DNA of 64,000 bases from Phyto melanocephala (Eukaryota > Arthropoda > Insecta > Diptera > Rhinophoridae), in contig OW799234.1 in assembly GCA_941918925.1 (NCBI GenBank), positions 10,135,001 to 10,199,000 of the forward strand, in the 5' to 3' direction. Of the stretch, positions 21,791 to 33,285 are shown one piece after another (the first letter of the stretch is position 1; each line of letters opens with the position of its first letter). Below the pieces are notes generated by a model. The model was given only the letters and a program-made list of their open reading frames with translations, was not told the origin of the DNA and did no database searches. The translations under genes were made by a program, and so were the position numbers.

Positions 21791-22681
21791 ATAAACTTAT
21801 ACTACATTTACACCTGAGCCAAATCTAGTAAGTTGCAGATTTAAAGCTACTAGATTTTCCATACAAAACGAAATATTTTTTGCCACAAAATTTTGGCAAA
21901 ATCCTCCCAAAATCTAGTACTACTTAGTGATGCAACTGTGGCTTTTATCACATTGTTCTTAAAAATGACTGTGCTGTATTAAGAAAAATTAAATCATAAT
22001 TTATAAGGTGGTTGCAATTGTGCAAGATCTAATTTTTTAAATTGTTTATATTTATATTTTGAACTTTAGAGACGCAGAGTATAAAGACCTATTCACACCA
22101 CCTTATAAATAAATATACTGTTTTGAAAACGAAATCACACAAAATATCCAAAAAATTACTGTGAATGGTGTGGATTTTGATTAAGATTTTAATGCAAATC
22201 TAATAGATTACTATTCCTAAATATATATTTGTTAACATTTTTTTCTTAATTTTATTAAAAAAATTAAAAATTATTTCCTCTGTACAATAAACATACATAC
22301 ATACTTACCTCACAGTCTCTTCGTGTCGGCCCCTTGTTTAAAAAGGTAAACGAAGAGAAATTACAAACCCAGAAACAAATTAATTAATTGTACTACAATT
22401 GTTTTTAAAAAAATTTTTACAATTCCATTTATGTATATGGACTTTGAGGTTAACTTTTATGATCACAATATAAATATCGTATTTCGTGAGACGTAATTCG
22501 ACTAATTTCAATATCACTTTTTAACAAATTCCTTAATAATAAAAAAGTTCTTTTATTACAAAATAGTTCTTTAACATATTTAGCATATTTTATTATTTTT
22601 TTATAATGAAGGACGCTCAAAGCCAACATTAACTACATTTGTATGTATATCTATGTATGTATGTATACAACAACGTACATA
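21791..22681. other. AT-rich spacer with a short inverted repeat
   Basis: Contains an inverted pair TTTATAAGGTGG (about 22000) and CCACCTTATAAA (about 22098), perhaps a small MITE remnant. Otherwise no gene or recognisable element. Confidence 0.35.
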
Positions 22682-23056
22682 CCCAGCAAACAAATCTATG
22701 ACAAAAAAGTGAATTTGCAGGGGTTCAACTGGTGACGAAGTGATTAAATTTAAGTGAAAACACTAATGATTTTAACATTAGCGTGCCATTGGAGGTCATA
22801 TGTTTACATGACTATAATAATGAATCTAGTTCATGCATATTTGGTGAAAAGCATCGGATATTTCATTAATTAAATTTGTTTGCTTACATAAATTCCTTAA
22901 GATATTTTGCATGATGTTGCATTCATTTTTAAGCACATCATTTATGACAAATTATTTTGCTGTTAGAAAATCAGTTAATTAATGCTTTTACACAATTGAT
23001 TTAAAAGTCTTGTAAATGTTGTGCGCTTTGCACTACTTCTAATTTTTTTTGCTGGG
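22682..23056. mobile_element. 375-bp MITE with CCCAGCAAA ends
   Basis: Left end CCCAGCAAACAAA and right end TTTTTTTTGCTGGG are inverted repeats. Both are bordered by TA (22680-22681, 23057-23058), consistent with a TA target duplication, although TACCCAGC/GCTGGGTA could also be a longer terminal repeat. No coding capacity. The superfamily is unresolved. Confidence 0.55.
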
Positions 23057-23758
23057 TATATATAAAGATGTACTCATATGTTGTTATTACTGATAAAACT
23101 TTTTAATATGTTTGTACAACTATGCCACTCTGAGAGTATATTAAATACAAAATACAACTCAAGTGGTTTTACTGTCAAGGGTAAAAGATGTTTAAATTAT
23201 TCTACTCTTCTTCTTGCACATTTTACATTAGATTTAGCAGTGAATACTAAGAAAACGGTGTAGGAAAGCAAAGAGGTTGGAAAAAGTTTATATAAAAGTA
23301 TTATTATAAAGCAGGTTCATTAACTTTTCACCACAGCGAGAGTATGTTTTGTACAATAATGTTTCTAGTATGTTTCGTGTTAATTTATAAGCGTATTTTA
23401 TTTAGAACAAAGTTAAAAAAAAGATAAATGTGAGTTTGTTCTTTTAATGTTACCTCCCCACATCTATTGCAGGGTAATTATAATTAGGAAAAATTTTAAA
23501 TGAGCAGATTTTTTTGTCGGCAAAAGAAGGATAAAATTTAATAGTTTAAAAGATAATTGTATAGTAGAATACATAGAAACTGAATATTTCTCAAGTAGAA
23601 AGTATAAAAAGTGCTACAAGAAATATTAAAAATGTTTACATAACCAGATATAACCTCACTTTTAGGCATAACATCATTTAATCATAATTTTTCAAAACTA
23701 TTTTGCAAATACAGTTGGTCGATTGCATTAGTTTGGAGTAATAGAAATTGACGTTAAC

Positions 23759-23844
23759 ATATCGTCGTTAATAAATCATTGTGTTCTATAGGACACTTAA
23801 AACATATACCTATAGAACACAATAATTTACGAACGACGATATAT
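23759..23844. repeat. Inverted repeat with ~34-bp arms
   Basis: Left arm ATATCGTCGTTAATAAATCA (then TTGTGTTCTATAGG) and right arm CCTATAGAACACAATAATTT (then ACGAACGACGATAT) pair with a few mismatches around an 18-nt loop. The right arm's GAACGACGATA is also the left target duplication of the family X copy that follows, so family X inserted at the border of this small element. Confidence 0.6.
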
Positions 23845-24494
23845 ATAAACAAGTAACAGTGCTATATTCGGCCGTGCCGAATCTTATATACCCTTCACAA
23901 CGTGTAGTCATGCAATAACAATTGTTTGAATCACCATTCATCTCATATACATACATGTAAAAAACATAAAAAAAAAAAATTACAAAAAATTATATTAAAA
24001 ATAAAAAAAAATTAAAAAAAAAATTAAAAAAAAAATTAAAAAAAAAATTTTAAAAAATAATAAAATATAAATACTATATTAAATAAAATAAAATAAAATT
24101 TTTTTGGCTCAGCTGGAATTCGATGCCACGATTACTTTAACCAGTATGTATGTAGATTGTTGTTGTAATTGTAAAAAAAAACGAGGTGGTCGTGTTTTTT
24201 GCTCATATCTCAGAAAGTTATGGGGCGATTGTGCTGAATTTAAATAGCGATTCATTCCCGGATACTTCCAAGAGATTGATACAATACACAGATCTGGGGA
24301 ACATATAGTTGCTTCTAAAAGTTGATTTCAACCAACACACGGACAGACGGTCAGGGCTTAATCGACTCCTCTATTCATAAGCTTTCAGAAAATATATACT
24401 TTATGGGGTCAGAAATGAAAATTGTAGAAATTACAAACGGAATGACGAAGCTATATATACCCTTGTGCACCACAGGTGAAGGGTATAAAAAAGA
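23842..24494 (+). repeat. Family X dispersed repeat, complete copy with 11-bp direct repeats
   Basis: Order of parts: AAGTAACAGTGCTATATTCG, hairpin TTCGGCCGTGCCGAA, TATATACCCTTCACAACGTG, an A-rich core (about 23960-24100), GGCTCAGCTGGAATTCGATG, TTGCTCATATCTCAG, GACGGTCAGG, ATTCATAAGCTTTCAG, AAATTACAAACGGAATGACG and the final CACCACAGGTGAAGGGTATA. The 11-mer GAACGACGATA flanks it (23831-23841 and 24495-24505). It has no gene. Direct repeats of this length with an A-ending 3' side are more like target-primed retroposition than a TA-specific DNA transposon, but the class is unknown. Confidence 0.75.
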
Positions 24495-24825
24495 GAACGA
24501 CGATAGTACTAACATATCCATCTCTGCTATATTTATATTTACGACAGTATGTAATGCCCAGTATATTAGTCTATCAGTCTGGGGGATGCGGCTTTGATTT
24601 CCGCTAACGATTTTGAACTGTTATACAACAACGGGAAATGGCCTTCGTTACTCTGCTCGGTTAATAAAATTATAATATAATTTGTAATTGTAATGTTATA
24701 AAATAAATATTTATACGACATTCTATAAAAGATAAATAGTAAAACTGTTGTAAAATTCAATGACATGCAAATCTTACGATATGTAGTATATATTTATTGC
24801 TGATATTTTGCTATTATGCTATATG

Positions 24826-25350
24826 CAGTGCTGTCTGGGTAGAGTGAACCCCCGATGCTATGAATACCTCGTTAGAGTAAACACCAGAATGTTTACATTG
24901 ACTACTCTGTAGAGTAAACACTCATGAACCTCTATAGAGTGAACATACTTTGTAGTGAGTAATAAGGTTTGGCGAAGGAGAAAAACAATGAAAAAGAGTA
25001 TAAAAATTAAAGAGAACATAAAATGACGGTAAAGTAAGGATTCTTTTAGAGTAAGTTGACAAGTTACTCTCACAAATACGCATTCTATGAAGTGTTAACT
25101 TATTTAAGTCTGCGCGCATGTTCTATTATGTCGTGTCGTGTATCAAAGTTAATTTTTCATTTTTTCCAGTCATAAAATTAAATTTTAGTATTACGTAGAA
25201 ATAAATAAAATTTATAACCTATTAATGCATTTAAAAGAAATAAATTAGTTTTTTAAATAAAAAAAATTCAACCTTGATTTAGTGAACAAACAACCTGGGT
25301 ATAGTGAAATCGCTCTGCAAAAATTAGTACACTCTACCCAGACAGCACTG
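24826..25350. mobile_element. Pogo/Tigger-like MITE
   Basis: Ends CAGTGCTGTCTGGGTAGAGT (left) and the complement of the right end CTCTACCCAGACAGCACTG are nearly perfect inverted repeats of ~21 bp. CAGT-starting ends and internal GTGAA/GTAAAC words recall pogo-type elements. The right flank is TA but the left flank is ATG, so the target duplication is not intact. AGAGTAAACAC is repeated internally. No transposase. Confidence 0.6.
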
Positions 25351-25600
25351 TAACTTTATTGCTGTTAAATGACTTTTATCAACCCTACTTTAGTTGTGGC
25401 CACAGCATCTTCATATTTATTATTACTAGCATTTTCCACTGTCGAACCATTCGACCATAATTTAGTTGTAAATGTGACTATACTGTCTTTGTTGTGTTTT
25501 TTGTAACATACACCAAGAACACAATTTGTATCAACAATGTTCATACAATAATATTTAATATTTAACAGCTTTTATTTATGTATCTTTTGTTTTATTACAC

Positions 25601-25998
25601 ACATATGTGACAGCGCATAGAGAAAGGGACCTAAGGGTAAAAAAAACAATTTTCACTTTTTTTTTTTTTTATGTGGACAACATCTGAGCATCGAATGAGA
25701 CCGATCCCATGCCCCAAAAGTATTCCATCCCAGAGATATGCGCGTTTTATAAAAGTGAAGTCGATGATTCTAAGCGCAAATAGAAAGGGACCTCAAAAAT
25801 TTTTTTATTTTAATTTTTTCCCCTACTAAATAACCTAAATAAATAACTTGATTTACGAAACTACAAAAAATTTATTTTTTTTCCTAACGAATAATTTAAA
25901 AAAAAAAATAGAAAAATCGTTTAATCTTTAAAATGACTCTCCTGAACAAAACCTGTTTTTACCCTTAGGTCTCTTTCTCTATGCGCTGTCACATATGT
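25601..25998. mobile_element. 398-bp MITE with ~45-bp inverted ends
   Basis: The left end ACATATGTGACAGCGCATAG, AGAAAGGGACCTAAGGG is answered at the right by its reverse complement with one or two changes (CCCTTAGGTCTCTTTCTCT, ATGCGCTGTCACATATGT). The inner third has another AGAAAGGGACCT at 25784. If the ends start at GTGACAGC, ATAT is on both sides, a possible 4-bp duplication; the class is unresolved. No coding capacity. Confidence 0.68.
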
Positions 25999-26104
25999 TT
26001 AGCGCATGTGTTACTAGCTAGCTATTTTAAACACTTATAACTTTTAGGGCCATTATTATAACGTACCGATAACTAAAGTTAAGATTTTAACGGACACATG
26101 ACTA

Positions 26105-26839
26105 TTTTTTCGTTATTACAACTTCACTTTAATCTAAAAGTGCGATATGTCCGATATGTTTTAAGGGGAAGATCACTCTACCTTAAACTTTTAACGTGAG
26201 GTTTATAAATGAAAAGTTACCATATTTTCTACGTTCTATTCGTTTGTCGTTGCCACTTTGTTTTTTATTTATCAACATTGTAGCCACACGTTTAAGTTTT
26301 TCTGTCAAGTTTTTCACACATAATACTTGCCAAAATTAATTTAAATTGATTGCTGTGACGAAGGCTGCACGCAATTTTAAAGCAATTTTATTCACAAACA
26401 TTATTAATTATATTTAATTTAAATTGCGGCAGAATATTTGTAAAACACAAAACAAAAAATTATGGCGGCAGAATATTTGTCAAAAAAAAAAAAAAAAACC
26501 AAAAATTCGTTACAACAATTGCACTCAGCTGTTTTCTTGACTGTAAATTGAAATATTTGATGGAAAGGGAATTTCAAAAGCAAGTTCGCATCAAGTTCTA
26601 AAAGTGTATTAGTAAAAAAGTGTAAGTGTATTGAAACTTGATACATAAAACTTGATCGTGTAACACCTGTGTAAAAACAGTCGGTATTTGCTTTGGTGCT
26701 GCCATATTTAAAAAAAAATAAAATTTATTTTACAGGGAGGTTGTAATAACGAAAAATACTTAATGGTCAGTTGATAACTCACTATTTAACAGGGAGGTTG
26801 TAATAACGAAAAATACTTAATGGTCAGTTGATAACTCAC
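26105..26839. repeat. Foldback-like element with a duplicated right arm
   Basis: TTTTTTCGTTATTACAACTT (26105-26125) is inverted with GAGGTTGTAATAACGAAAAA at 26737 and again at 26794. The right arm is present twice as a perfect 51-bp direct repeat starting ACAGGGAGGTTGTAATAACG (26732 and 26789). The interior repeats GCGGCAGAATATTTGT at about 26426 and 26464. Arms built of tandem units are typical of foldback elements. No gene inside is convincing, and outer borders are unclear. Confidence 0.5.
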
Positions 26840-27062
26840 GTTAACAAGCGTTAGCTTTTATTAGCATTAACTTTGTCGGCAAGTTGTAAGATTCGGATTG
26901 TTAATATCTGTAGGAAAATTGCTTTCAAATGGTATAACTAATCGATCTATTTATATATAAAATTATTAAATTTTCATCTATCTTTGTGAAAGTTTCCTAT
27001 ATTTGTTTAAAATTCTTTTTATAGAGAACTAAATTTTTTGTAAACAATTGTTAGCATAAATT

Positions 27063-27835
27063 TTGACCCATAAATTCTTGCCCATAAATTCATCTTCTTT
27101 ATCATTGTCCCAAAAAATTAACAGGGACAAAAATTCATAGCCAATTTTAAGTTTATAAGAGAACTAAAAGTAGATGCATTCTTCTCTTGTCATTGTCCCC
27201 CCAAAGCAAGAATCGCGCAAGAAAGTTTCATAGTGTGGACAGGGACATAAATTCCTAGCCAATTTTAAGTTAATAAGAGAACCAAAAGTAGATGCATTCT
27301 TCTTTTGTCATTGTTCCCAAAATGCAAGAATCGCGCAAGAAAGTTTCATAGTGTGGGCAGGGACATAAATTCATAGCCAATTTTAAGTTTATGGGAGAAT
27401 TAAAAGTAGATGCATTCTTCTTTTGTCATTGTTCCCCCAAAGCAATAATCGTGCAAGAAAGTTTCAAAGTGTGGACAGGGACATGAATTCATAGCCAATT
27501 TTAAGTTTATAAGAAAATTAAAAGTAGATGCATTCTTATTTTGTTATTGTCCCCCCCAAAGCAAGAATCGTGCAAGAACGTGTGGACAGGGACATAAGTT
27601 TAGAGCCAATTTTAAGTTTATGGGAGAATAAAAAGTAGATGCATAATTCTTTTGTCGTCGTCCCCCAAAGCAAGAATCGTGCAAGAAAGTTTTATAGTGT
27701 AGACAGGGACATACATTTGTAGCCAATTTTAAGTTTATAAGAGAATTAAAAGTATATGCATTCTTCTTTTGTCACTGTTCCCAAAATGCAAGAATCGCGC
27801 AAGAAAGTTTTATAGTGTGGACAGAGACAATTATA
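27063..27835. repeat. Tandem repeat, unit ~116 bp, about 6.5 copies
   Basis: Each unit contains TAGCCAATTTTAAGTTTAT (27139, 27258, 27376, 27492, 27606, 27721), AGTAGATGCATTCTTCTTTT, CCCCCAAAGCAAGAATCG, AAGAAAGTTTCATAGTGTG and ACAGGGACAT. Spacing is 114-118 bp. Units differ by scattered substitutions and one unit lacks a few bases near 27575. Frames across it are repeat translations. Confidence 0.85.
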
Positions 27836-29065
27836 AACTTATTTATATTTTACGGATTAGCTTTAAGCCATAAATAATTTAATCCATTATTACAACTTAT
27901 TTAGTGATATGTAAATAAATAAAAATACAAAAGGCTTTACGAGCATATTTTGATAATACTTAATTATGAATTTTTTCTGTTTGTGAAATATGTTCACCTT
28001 TAGCTTTTGTTAATACAGTTTTTTTTTATTATAATTTGATATTTAACTTTCAACCAAATTTTTTTTCAACGAAATTTTTATTCCCATATAGTTGTATGTA
28101 CATGTGTAACTGCATGTTTAAACCTAATGACAGATTCACGTGACGTTTTGCAGCAATTATTTTATTTAATTTATGTATATTCCCTAATACTGAATATAAG
28201 TATGTATAATGTGTATATGTAAATATATGTGTATAATGCTACAAAACAGTATCTAATCAAACTTAATATCTCCTTCAACTGCTTAAATAGCACTTATCTA
28301 ATCTAATAACATTAAAGTCGTCTCTACTACTTGACTACATTGAAAATATAATTTAATTTGATGTTGTAAATAGTGTGTCATAAACCAGAGAAAATTGAAA
28401 TTTAATTCATTTGACAGTCGAACACAACACAAAACAAAAAAAAAAAAATAACAATTTTTTTTGTTTACGGCTTTTAAACATTTTTTTTTTTGAACTGCAT
28501 GCATGTATGCCCGTCTGTCGTTCCATTTATTTACACACTGCGTGTATAATGTTGACTTTAATACTTTGTTGTACGAATTGATCTGTTCACATTGCATTCA
28601 TACTATGTAAAAATGTTTGTCTGTAAACATAGTATAATATGTACAGACAAATGTATGTACATTATAAAAACATCCGGTCGTTAATTTAAATTATGCCTCC
28701 TATCTCTCTCTCTCTCTCTCTCTTTATTATACTTAATACAAGTACAAAATAATCCAGCATTATTTAATGTAGATTATTGAAATTACGCATAACTATACAT
28801 AAGAGTACACATAAAGTTATGTAAAGAAAAGTGGGTGTATTCTGTAAAAGATGAAAGTGCCAAAATATTTGAAATTCCACAAAATGAATATTTTTATGAA
28901 TACTTTAGCACAAGTCAAAATAAGAATTTGTTTTATTTATTATAGGCCAGCCTGTAATATGTTCAAAACCAAATACAAAAGATACTAATTTTAATTTGTA
29001 TAAGCTAAAGGATGACCGGAATTTATTTTTCCAACCAACATTCTGGCCAGATTTTTAAATTAATA
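27836..29065. other. AT-rich spacer with a TC microsatellite
   Basis: Includes (TC)n at 28703-28725 and TATG-type runs near 28190-28240. Nothing gene-like is seen. Confidence 0.4.
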
Positions 29066-29115
29066 AAAAAAAATCGCTGTACTCGGCTGTGTCGAATTCT
29101 TTATACCCTTCATCA
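29066..29115 (+). repeat. Truncated family X 5' end
   Basis: TCGCTGTACTCGGCTGTGTC, GAATTCTTTATACCCTTCAT follows the family X start (hairpin and TATACCCTTCA) with changes and then diverges. Confidence 0.45.
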
Positions 29116-29437
29116 ATATTGTATGCTTTAGTATTGATATTTGTAAAATAAAAAGCAAGAAATTTTTTTTCATTAAGAATTAAGAAATTATCATCTAAAG
29201 TGGGCGTGTCGTACTTACTTTTCTCATGTTTAATTCAAGTTCATTATGAAACCACCGAAAACAATTTTTATTTAAAACCGGTTCTATATGAAAAATATGC
29301 AGATAAATAAGAGAATACATCTTTTATGTTAGGTGGGCGGGAAAGTAACTAGACATGTGTCATCTATTTGTACTATAAACATATATAAAAAACACTTGGG
29401 GTATAAAGCCATAGGCATGTAAAGGTTGCGCATTTTA

Positions 29438-29910
29438 AAGGGTATCAATTTAATTTTAATAGTTCAAGCTTTTTTTCTTTTGAGGTATCAAAAATATTTT
29501 TATTTCAGTTTATTTTTAAATAGGTTCCGATTAAAAACAAAAATTTTATATCGGTCAAGTGACCCCTCACACTAGCTCAACAGTCTCCCAATCTTTTACT
29601 AAAATTCTTAATCACGTTTTTCAATAAACTATTACTAATGGTTGATATCGGCTCTATGATGTTGTTTTTAAGCTCTTGATCTTGGCTTGTAGGCTTGTTG
29701 CTGTAAACTTTATATTAAATAAAACCCCACAAAAAATTACCTTAAGGTATAAAATCTCGCGCTCGTGGTGGCCAATTCACTTGTCCTCTACGAGAAATAA
29801 TACGATTTTCGTACTTTTCTTTCACAAGATCCATTATTTCTTTTGATATGTGGCAAGTGTCACTATCTACATCTAAATCATAAATTTTTCGACACATTGA
29901 TCGTTAATAA
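29438..29910 (-). pseudogene. Decayed mariner (DD41D/rosa-like) transposase, second copy
   Basis: After a TA, AAGGGTATCAATTTAATTTT starts a mariner-type end. GGTGGCCAATTCACTTGTCC (complement encodes GQVNWPP) lies at about 29768, and AAGATCCATTATTTCTTTTG and GGCAAGTGTCACTATC follow as in the 14.6-kb copy. Reading frames are broken throughout. It is the same family as 14609-15080. Confidence 0.6.
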
Positions 29911-30098
29911 TTTAAATTTGGATTTTATTGCAAAATAAAACTTGTGTAAAAGATGGGCTTAGAAGTGGGCATGTCAAATGGGTCTTATGTTAGTACAAGG
30001 TAGGCCAAAATTCATCATGGTGTTTAAAAATTTAATAACTTTGTTCTAACCACATTATTGTACTATATAAGCAAATTTTGTAGGTTTAATAAGCTTTA

Positions 30099-30312
30099 GG
30101 TTAGGTTAGGTAGAACAGGCAGCTGTTGTGCAGCTCACTTGGGTCCATTATATTGATCCCTTTGTAATACCTGAATAGAAAAGTAAGAATAGAATAGAAA
30201 AGAGTGAAGAGAAGCCGACAAGTCCAGAGTCTCTGGCTGGAATCGAACCCGCAACCCCCAAACTAGCAGACCAGCACACTACTGACTAGTCCACCGAGGC
30301 ACCCTTTTTTTC
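30099..30312 (-). mobile_element. tRNA-derived SINE with 10-bp target duplication
   Basis: On the minus strand the head has a tRNA-like A-box region (GTGCCTCGGTGGACTAGTC) and a perfect B box (GGGTTCGATTCC, 30239-30250), followed by an unrelated middle and the tail CCTAACCTAACC. Identical decamers ATAAGCTTTA lie at 30089-30098 and 30313-30322, so both borders are known. The 214-bp element has no gene and would be transcribed by RNA polymerase III and moved by a LINE. Its tail matches the non-LTR element's 3' end near 10895. Confidence 0.85.
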
Positions 30313-30322
30313 ATAAGCTTTA

Positions 30323-31799
30323 AAGTAAAAACAATACACAGAGACCCACTGTGGCGCAACAATTTTCATGAATTTTTGTCTTAAACTATTTTTGTAGTCA
30401 AAGGACGAAACAAAACTTGCAGAGATTTACACAACTAAGATAAATTCTATTGTTCTAAGTACATATTGAAATCCAGGTGCTAACGCCTATTTTTCAATGC
30501 TTAAAGAACACGCTTGGATTAAGATTCATAATTTGTTTCCTTTTGTATCTTTTTTGCCCATTTTTAATAGCCAACATTTTAGATGCCTAAGAAATATTTC
30601 AGCCAAATTTGTGTTGTCCTAAATTATGTCGTTCAAGCTCTAACGCGATTTCAACAAACAAGCAGAAGATCAGATTTGTCAATAACGCCTTAGAATCATA
30701 TTGAAATTTACGAAATACATAATTTATGGAGTCTGCAACAAATATTTCCAAGCGTCACAAACGTAATGACATCGTGCATATGATTCCATAATTTATTTTT
30801 TACAATTAAAAATTGTAAATTTTGCGAATAAAAACAAACAAAAATAAAATCTCAATTATCACAATATCTTTATTCAATGAAAAGTTAGTGGACAATTAAC
30901 ATTTGTTTTTTTGTTGTTGTTTTGCTGTCTCAATGTTCATTAACACATTAATACACACACATGCATATATTATAAATTAAGATGTGTGTGTATGTATGTG
31001 AATTTGTTTATGAGTGTATTATTTTATTGGCAAGTTTGATTGTACTAACGTATAGATGTGTATGTGTGTGTGTGTGTGGTTATTTCAACTAATTACATAT
31101 AATAAACTGGCGTCATGTACACGTTTAATAGCAACAATAACAATAATAATAAACAACAACAAAATGTCTATAAATGTTAATTATTAGATAATTACTAGGT
31201 TTGGTTGGTTTTTGGGGTCGTCTCCACAACAACATAGAGATGAATGCATTCGTTAAAAAGCAGAGACCCTCCATTAAATCGAGCACCGAACCAGAAAAAA
31301 TGCAACAAAATATAATATGGGGGAAAAAAAACGCGATTTAATAAAGAAAGACGTAGAAAAAGATTATGTATTTTGCAACAATCTAAAAATTACATACTTT
31401 TGTACAAAGATACATGCATTTAGTTATTACAAGCAGCAATTGTAGGGTGTCTCAAAAGCAGAATTCTTCCAATTTTTTTTTATAGAAATCTTACACTGTT
31501 TGTTATGTTGAACATATTATAAGAAATATGCAATTGTTTGTTACATGGTCGTCCTTTGGTTTAATAGTTAAAGGCACCCAAGCTTTTCTACAATAAAACT
31601 ACATAATTATTTTGTTATTATGTGTCCAATCACAATGAATTAAACTTTTCATATTTAAACATTATTTCACTCTTTTTTCCGTCTCAAAAAGTGACCATAG
31701 TGACAATATACTTACGTGTCAGTATCCATTTTTTTGGTTATAATGTTGCATTTTTGCGTGATCGCAAAGTGTATGCATAGTTGAAAAAAAGTTTTACAT
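30323..31799. other. AT-rich spacer with TG microsatellite
   Basis: A TG/TATG microsatellite lies at about 30980-31080. The stretch TAGGGTGTCTCAAAAGC at 31445 resembles a mariner-type end but has no partner. No gene is seen. Confidence 0.35.
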
Positions 31800-32920
31800 T
31801 GTGAAGGCGTGGCACTGCCCACCTTTCTTATCATTATATTATTTCATATAAAAATGACAATAGTGATGTAAAGTTGCATAAATATCGGTAAAATAGAAGC
31901 AGGTGAAAAATAATATTTTGTATAGGCGTGGCACTGCCCAGTTTTACTTCGTTTTATTTATTTACATTAAAGTGTTGTCTGGAAAATTTAATGTGCCGGC
32001 AAAGTTTTATAAAAATGTATTGAATAGAAACAGTAAAAAAATAGAATTGATTTTTATGTGGGCGTGGCACTGTCCTATGGTTCTATAAATAAATTCTATC
32101 GCCTAGAGAAATAAATATGCGTAAAAAGTTTCAAAGGAATCGTTTTAATTAAAGTAGCTAACAAATTATTATTTTCCTTGTATGGGCGTGGCATTGGCCA
32201 ATTTTCTTTTAATCCCTCCAGTTGAATATAATTATAGTCTGAAAAACTCAATGTGCAGGCAAATTTTTATAAAAGTGTAGTGAAAAGAAGCAGTAAAAAA
32301 GAGAATTGACTTTTTATGGGCGTGGCACTGCTTTTTTTCTTTTAATAAATTGTATAACCTGGAGAAATAAATATGAGTAAAAAGTTTTAAAGGAATCGTT
32401 TTAATAGCAGTAGCTAAGAAATTATTATTATTTACTTTGTATGGGCGTGGCACTGCCCAATTTTCCATCACTCTATCCAATTCAATATAGTTATTGTCTG
32501 TGGAGCGTAAAGTGCAGGTAAAATTTCATAAAAATTTATTAAATAACAGCAGTAAGAAATAGAATTGACTTTCTGTAGCACTGTCCTCTTTTTTTCTATT
32601 AACAAATTTTATTGTCTAGAGAAATTAATATGTGTAAAAAGTTTCATAGAAATCGTTTGGTAGAAGTAGTATACAAATTATTACTTACTTATTGAGGGCG
32701 TGGCCCTGCCCATCTTACCAATTATTAAGTTTAATTTTCTGGAAATTCAAGGTACAAGGTAGTTTCATAAGAATCTGTTCAATATAAGTAATTATAAACA
32801 ATACTTATGTTGTAGGGGTGTGGCACTGCCCCCTCATATGTAGAAAGCGTGTATGCCGAGTTTCATAAGAATCTGTATACTAGAATAGGCTTAATTTGCA
32901 TTTGTGTGACACTGCACACT
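31800..32920 (+). repeat. Degenerate tandem array around GGCGTGGCACTGCCCA, dimeric period
   Basis: The core GGCGTGGCACTG(CCCA) or variants recurs at about 31806, 31925, 32061, 32184, 32319, 32443, 32574, 32697 and 32815. Spacings alternate near 120-124 and 131-136, so the true period is a dimer of ~258 bp. One unit type carries AGAATTGACTTTTTATG before the core and the other AAATTATTATTTTCC. The core is the same as in the Helitron units, so the array probably derives from a related Helitron, but no TC or CTAG ends are visible. Confidence 0.7.
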
Positions 32921-32949
32921 TTAAGAACAGATTAACTTTATAAAAGTGG

Positions 32950-33285
32950 ACATTTTAGAAGCTAATACATGGCATGTTTTTTACATCTGACTTGTTAAAA
33001 TTGTGACTCATATGTAATTCTGCATGTCTGTTAAAATTATTATTTTACAGTCAACCGCCACTGACTGTTTTCCAGCGGCAGAGATTTCTGCCAATAGGTT
33101 ATGTCAGATGGCTTGTCAGAAAAAAAGAACAAGGTCTAATTGAAAAATTGTCAGATGACATATCAGTTTTACAGACGAGATGTTTTAAAGGTAACACACG
33201 ACATGTTCGTATTTAGCAGTGGGGATTTTGACAAGTCAAATGTAAAAAACATGTCGTGTAGTAGCTGCTTATTACAGCCTAGAGT
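32950..33285. repeat. MITE-like inverted repeat, ~50-bp arms
   Basis: The left arm (AGAAGCTAATACATGGCATG, TTTTTTACATCTGACTTGTT) is the imperfect complement of the right arm (GACAAGTCAAATGTAAAAAA, CATGTCGTGTAGTAGCTGCT). A single arm recurs at 10655-10745. No target duplication is clear and nothing is encoded. Confidence 0.55.

Noticed and set aside
27063..27835. CRISPR-like array
   Set aside because: Direct repeats without unique spacers in a eukaryotic, transposon-rich context; an ordinary tandem repeat.
30232..30304. A functional tRNA gene
   Set aside because: B box is perfect but the cloverleaf does not form by eye, and the unit is the head of a SINE with its own target duplication.
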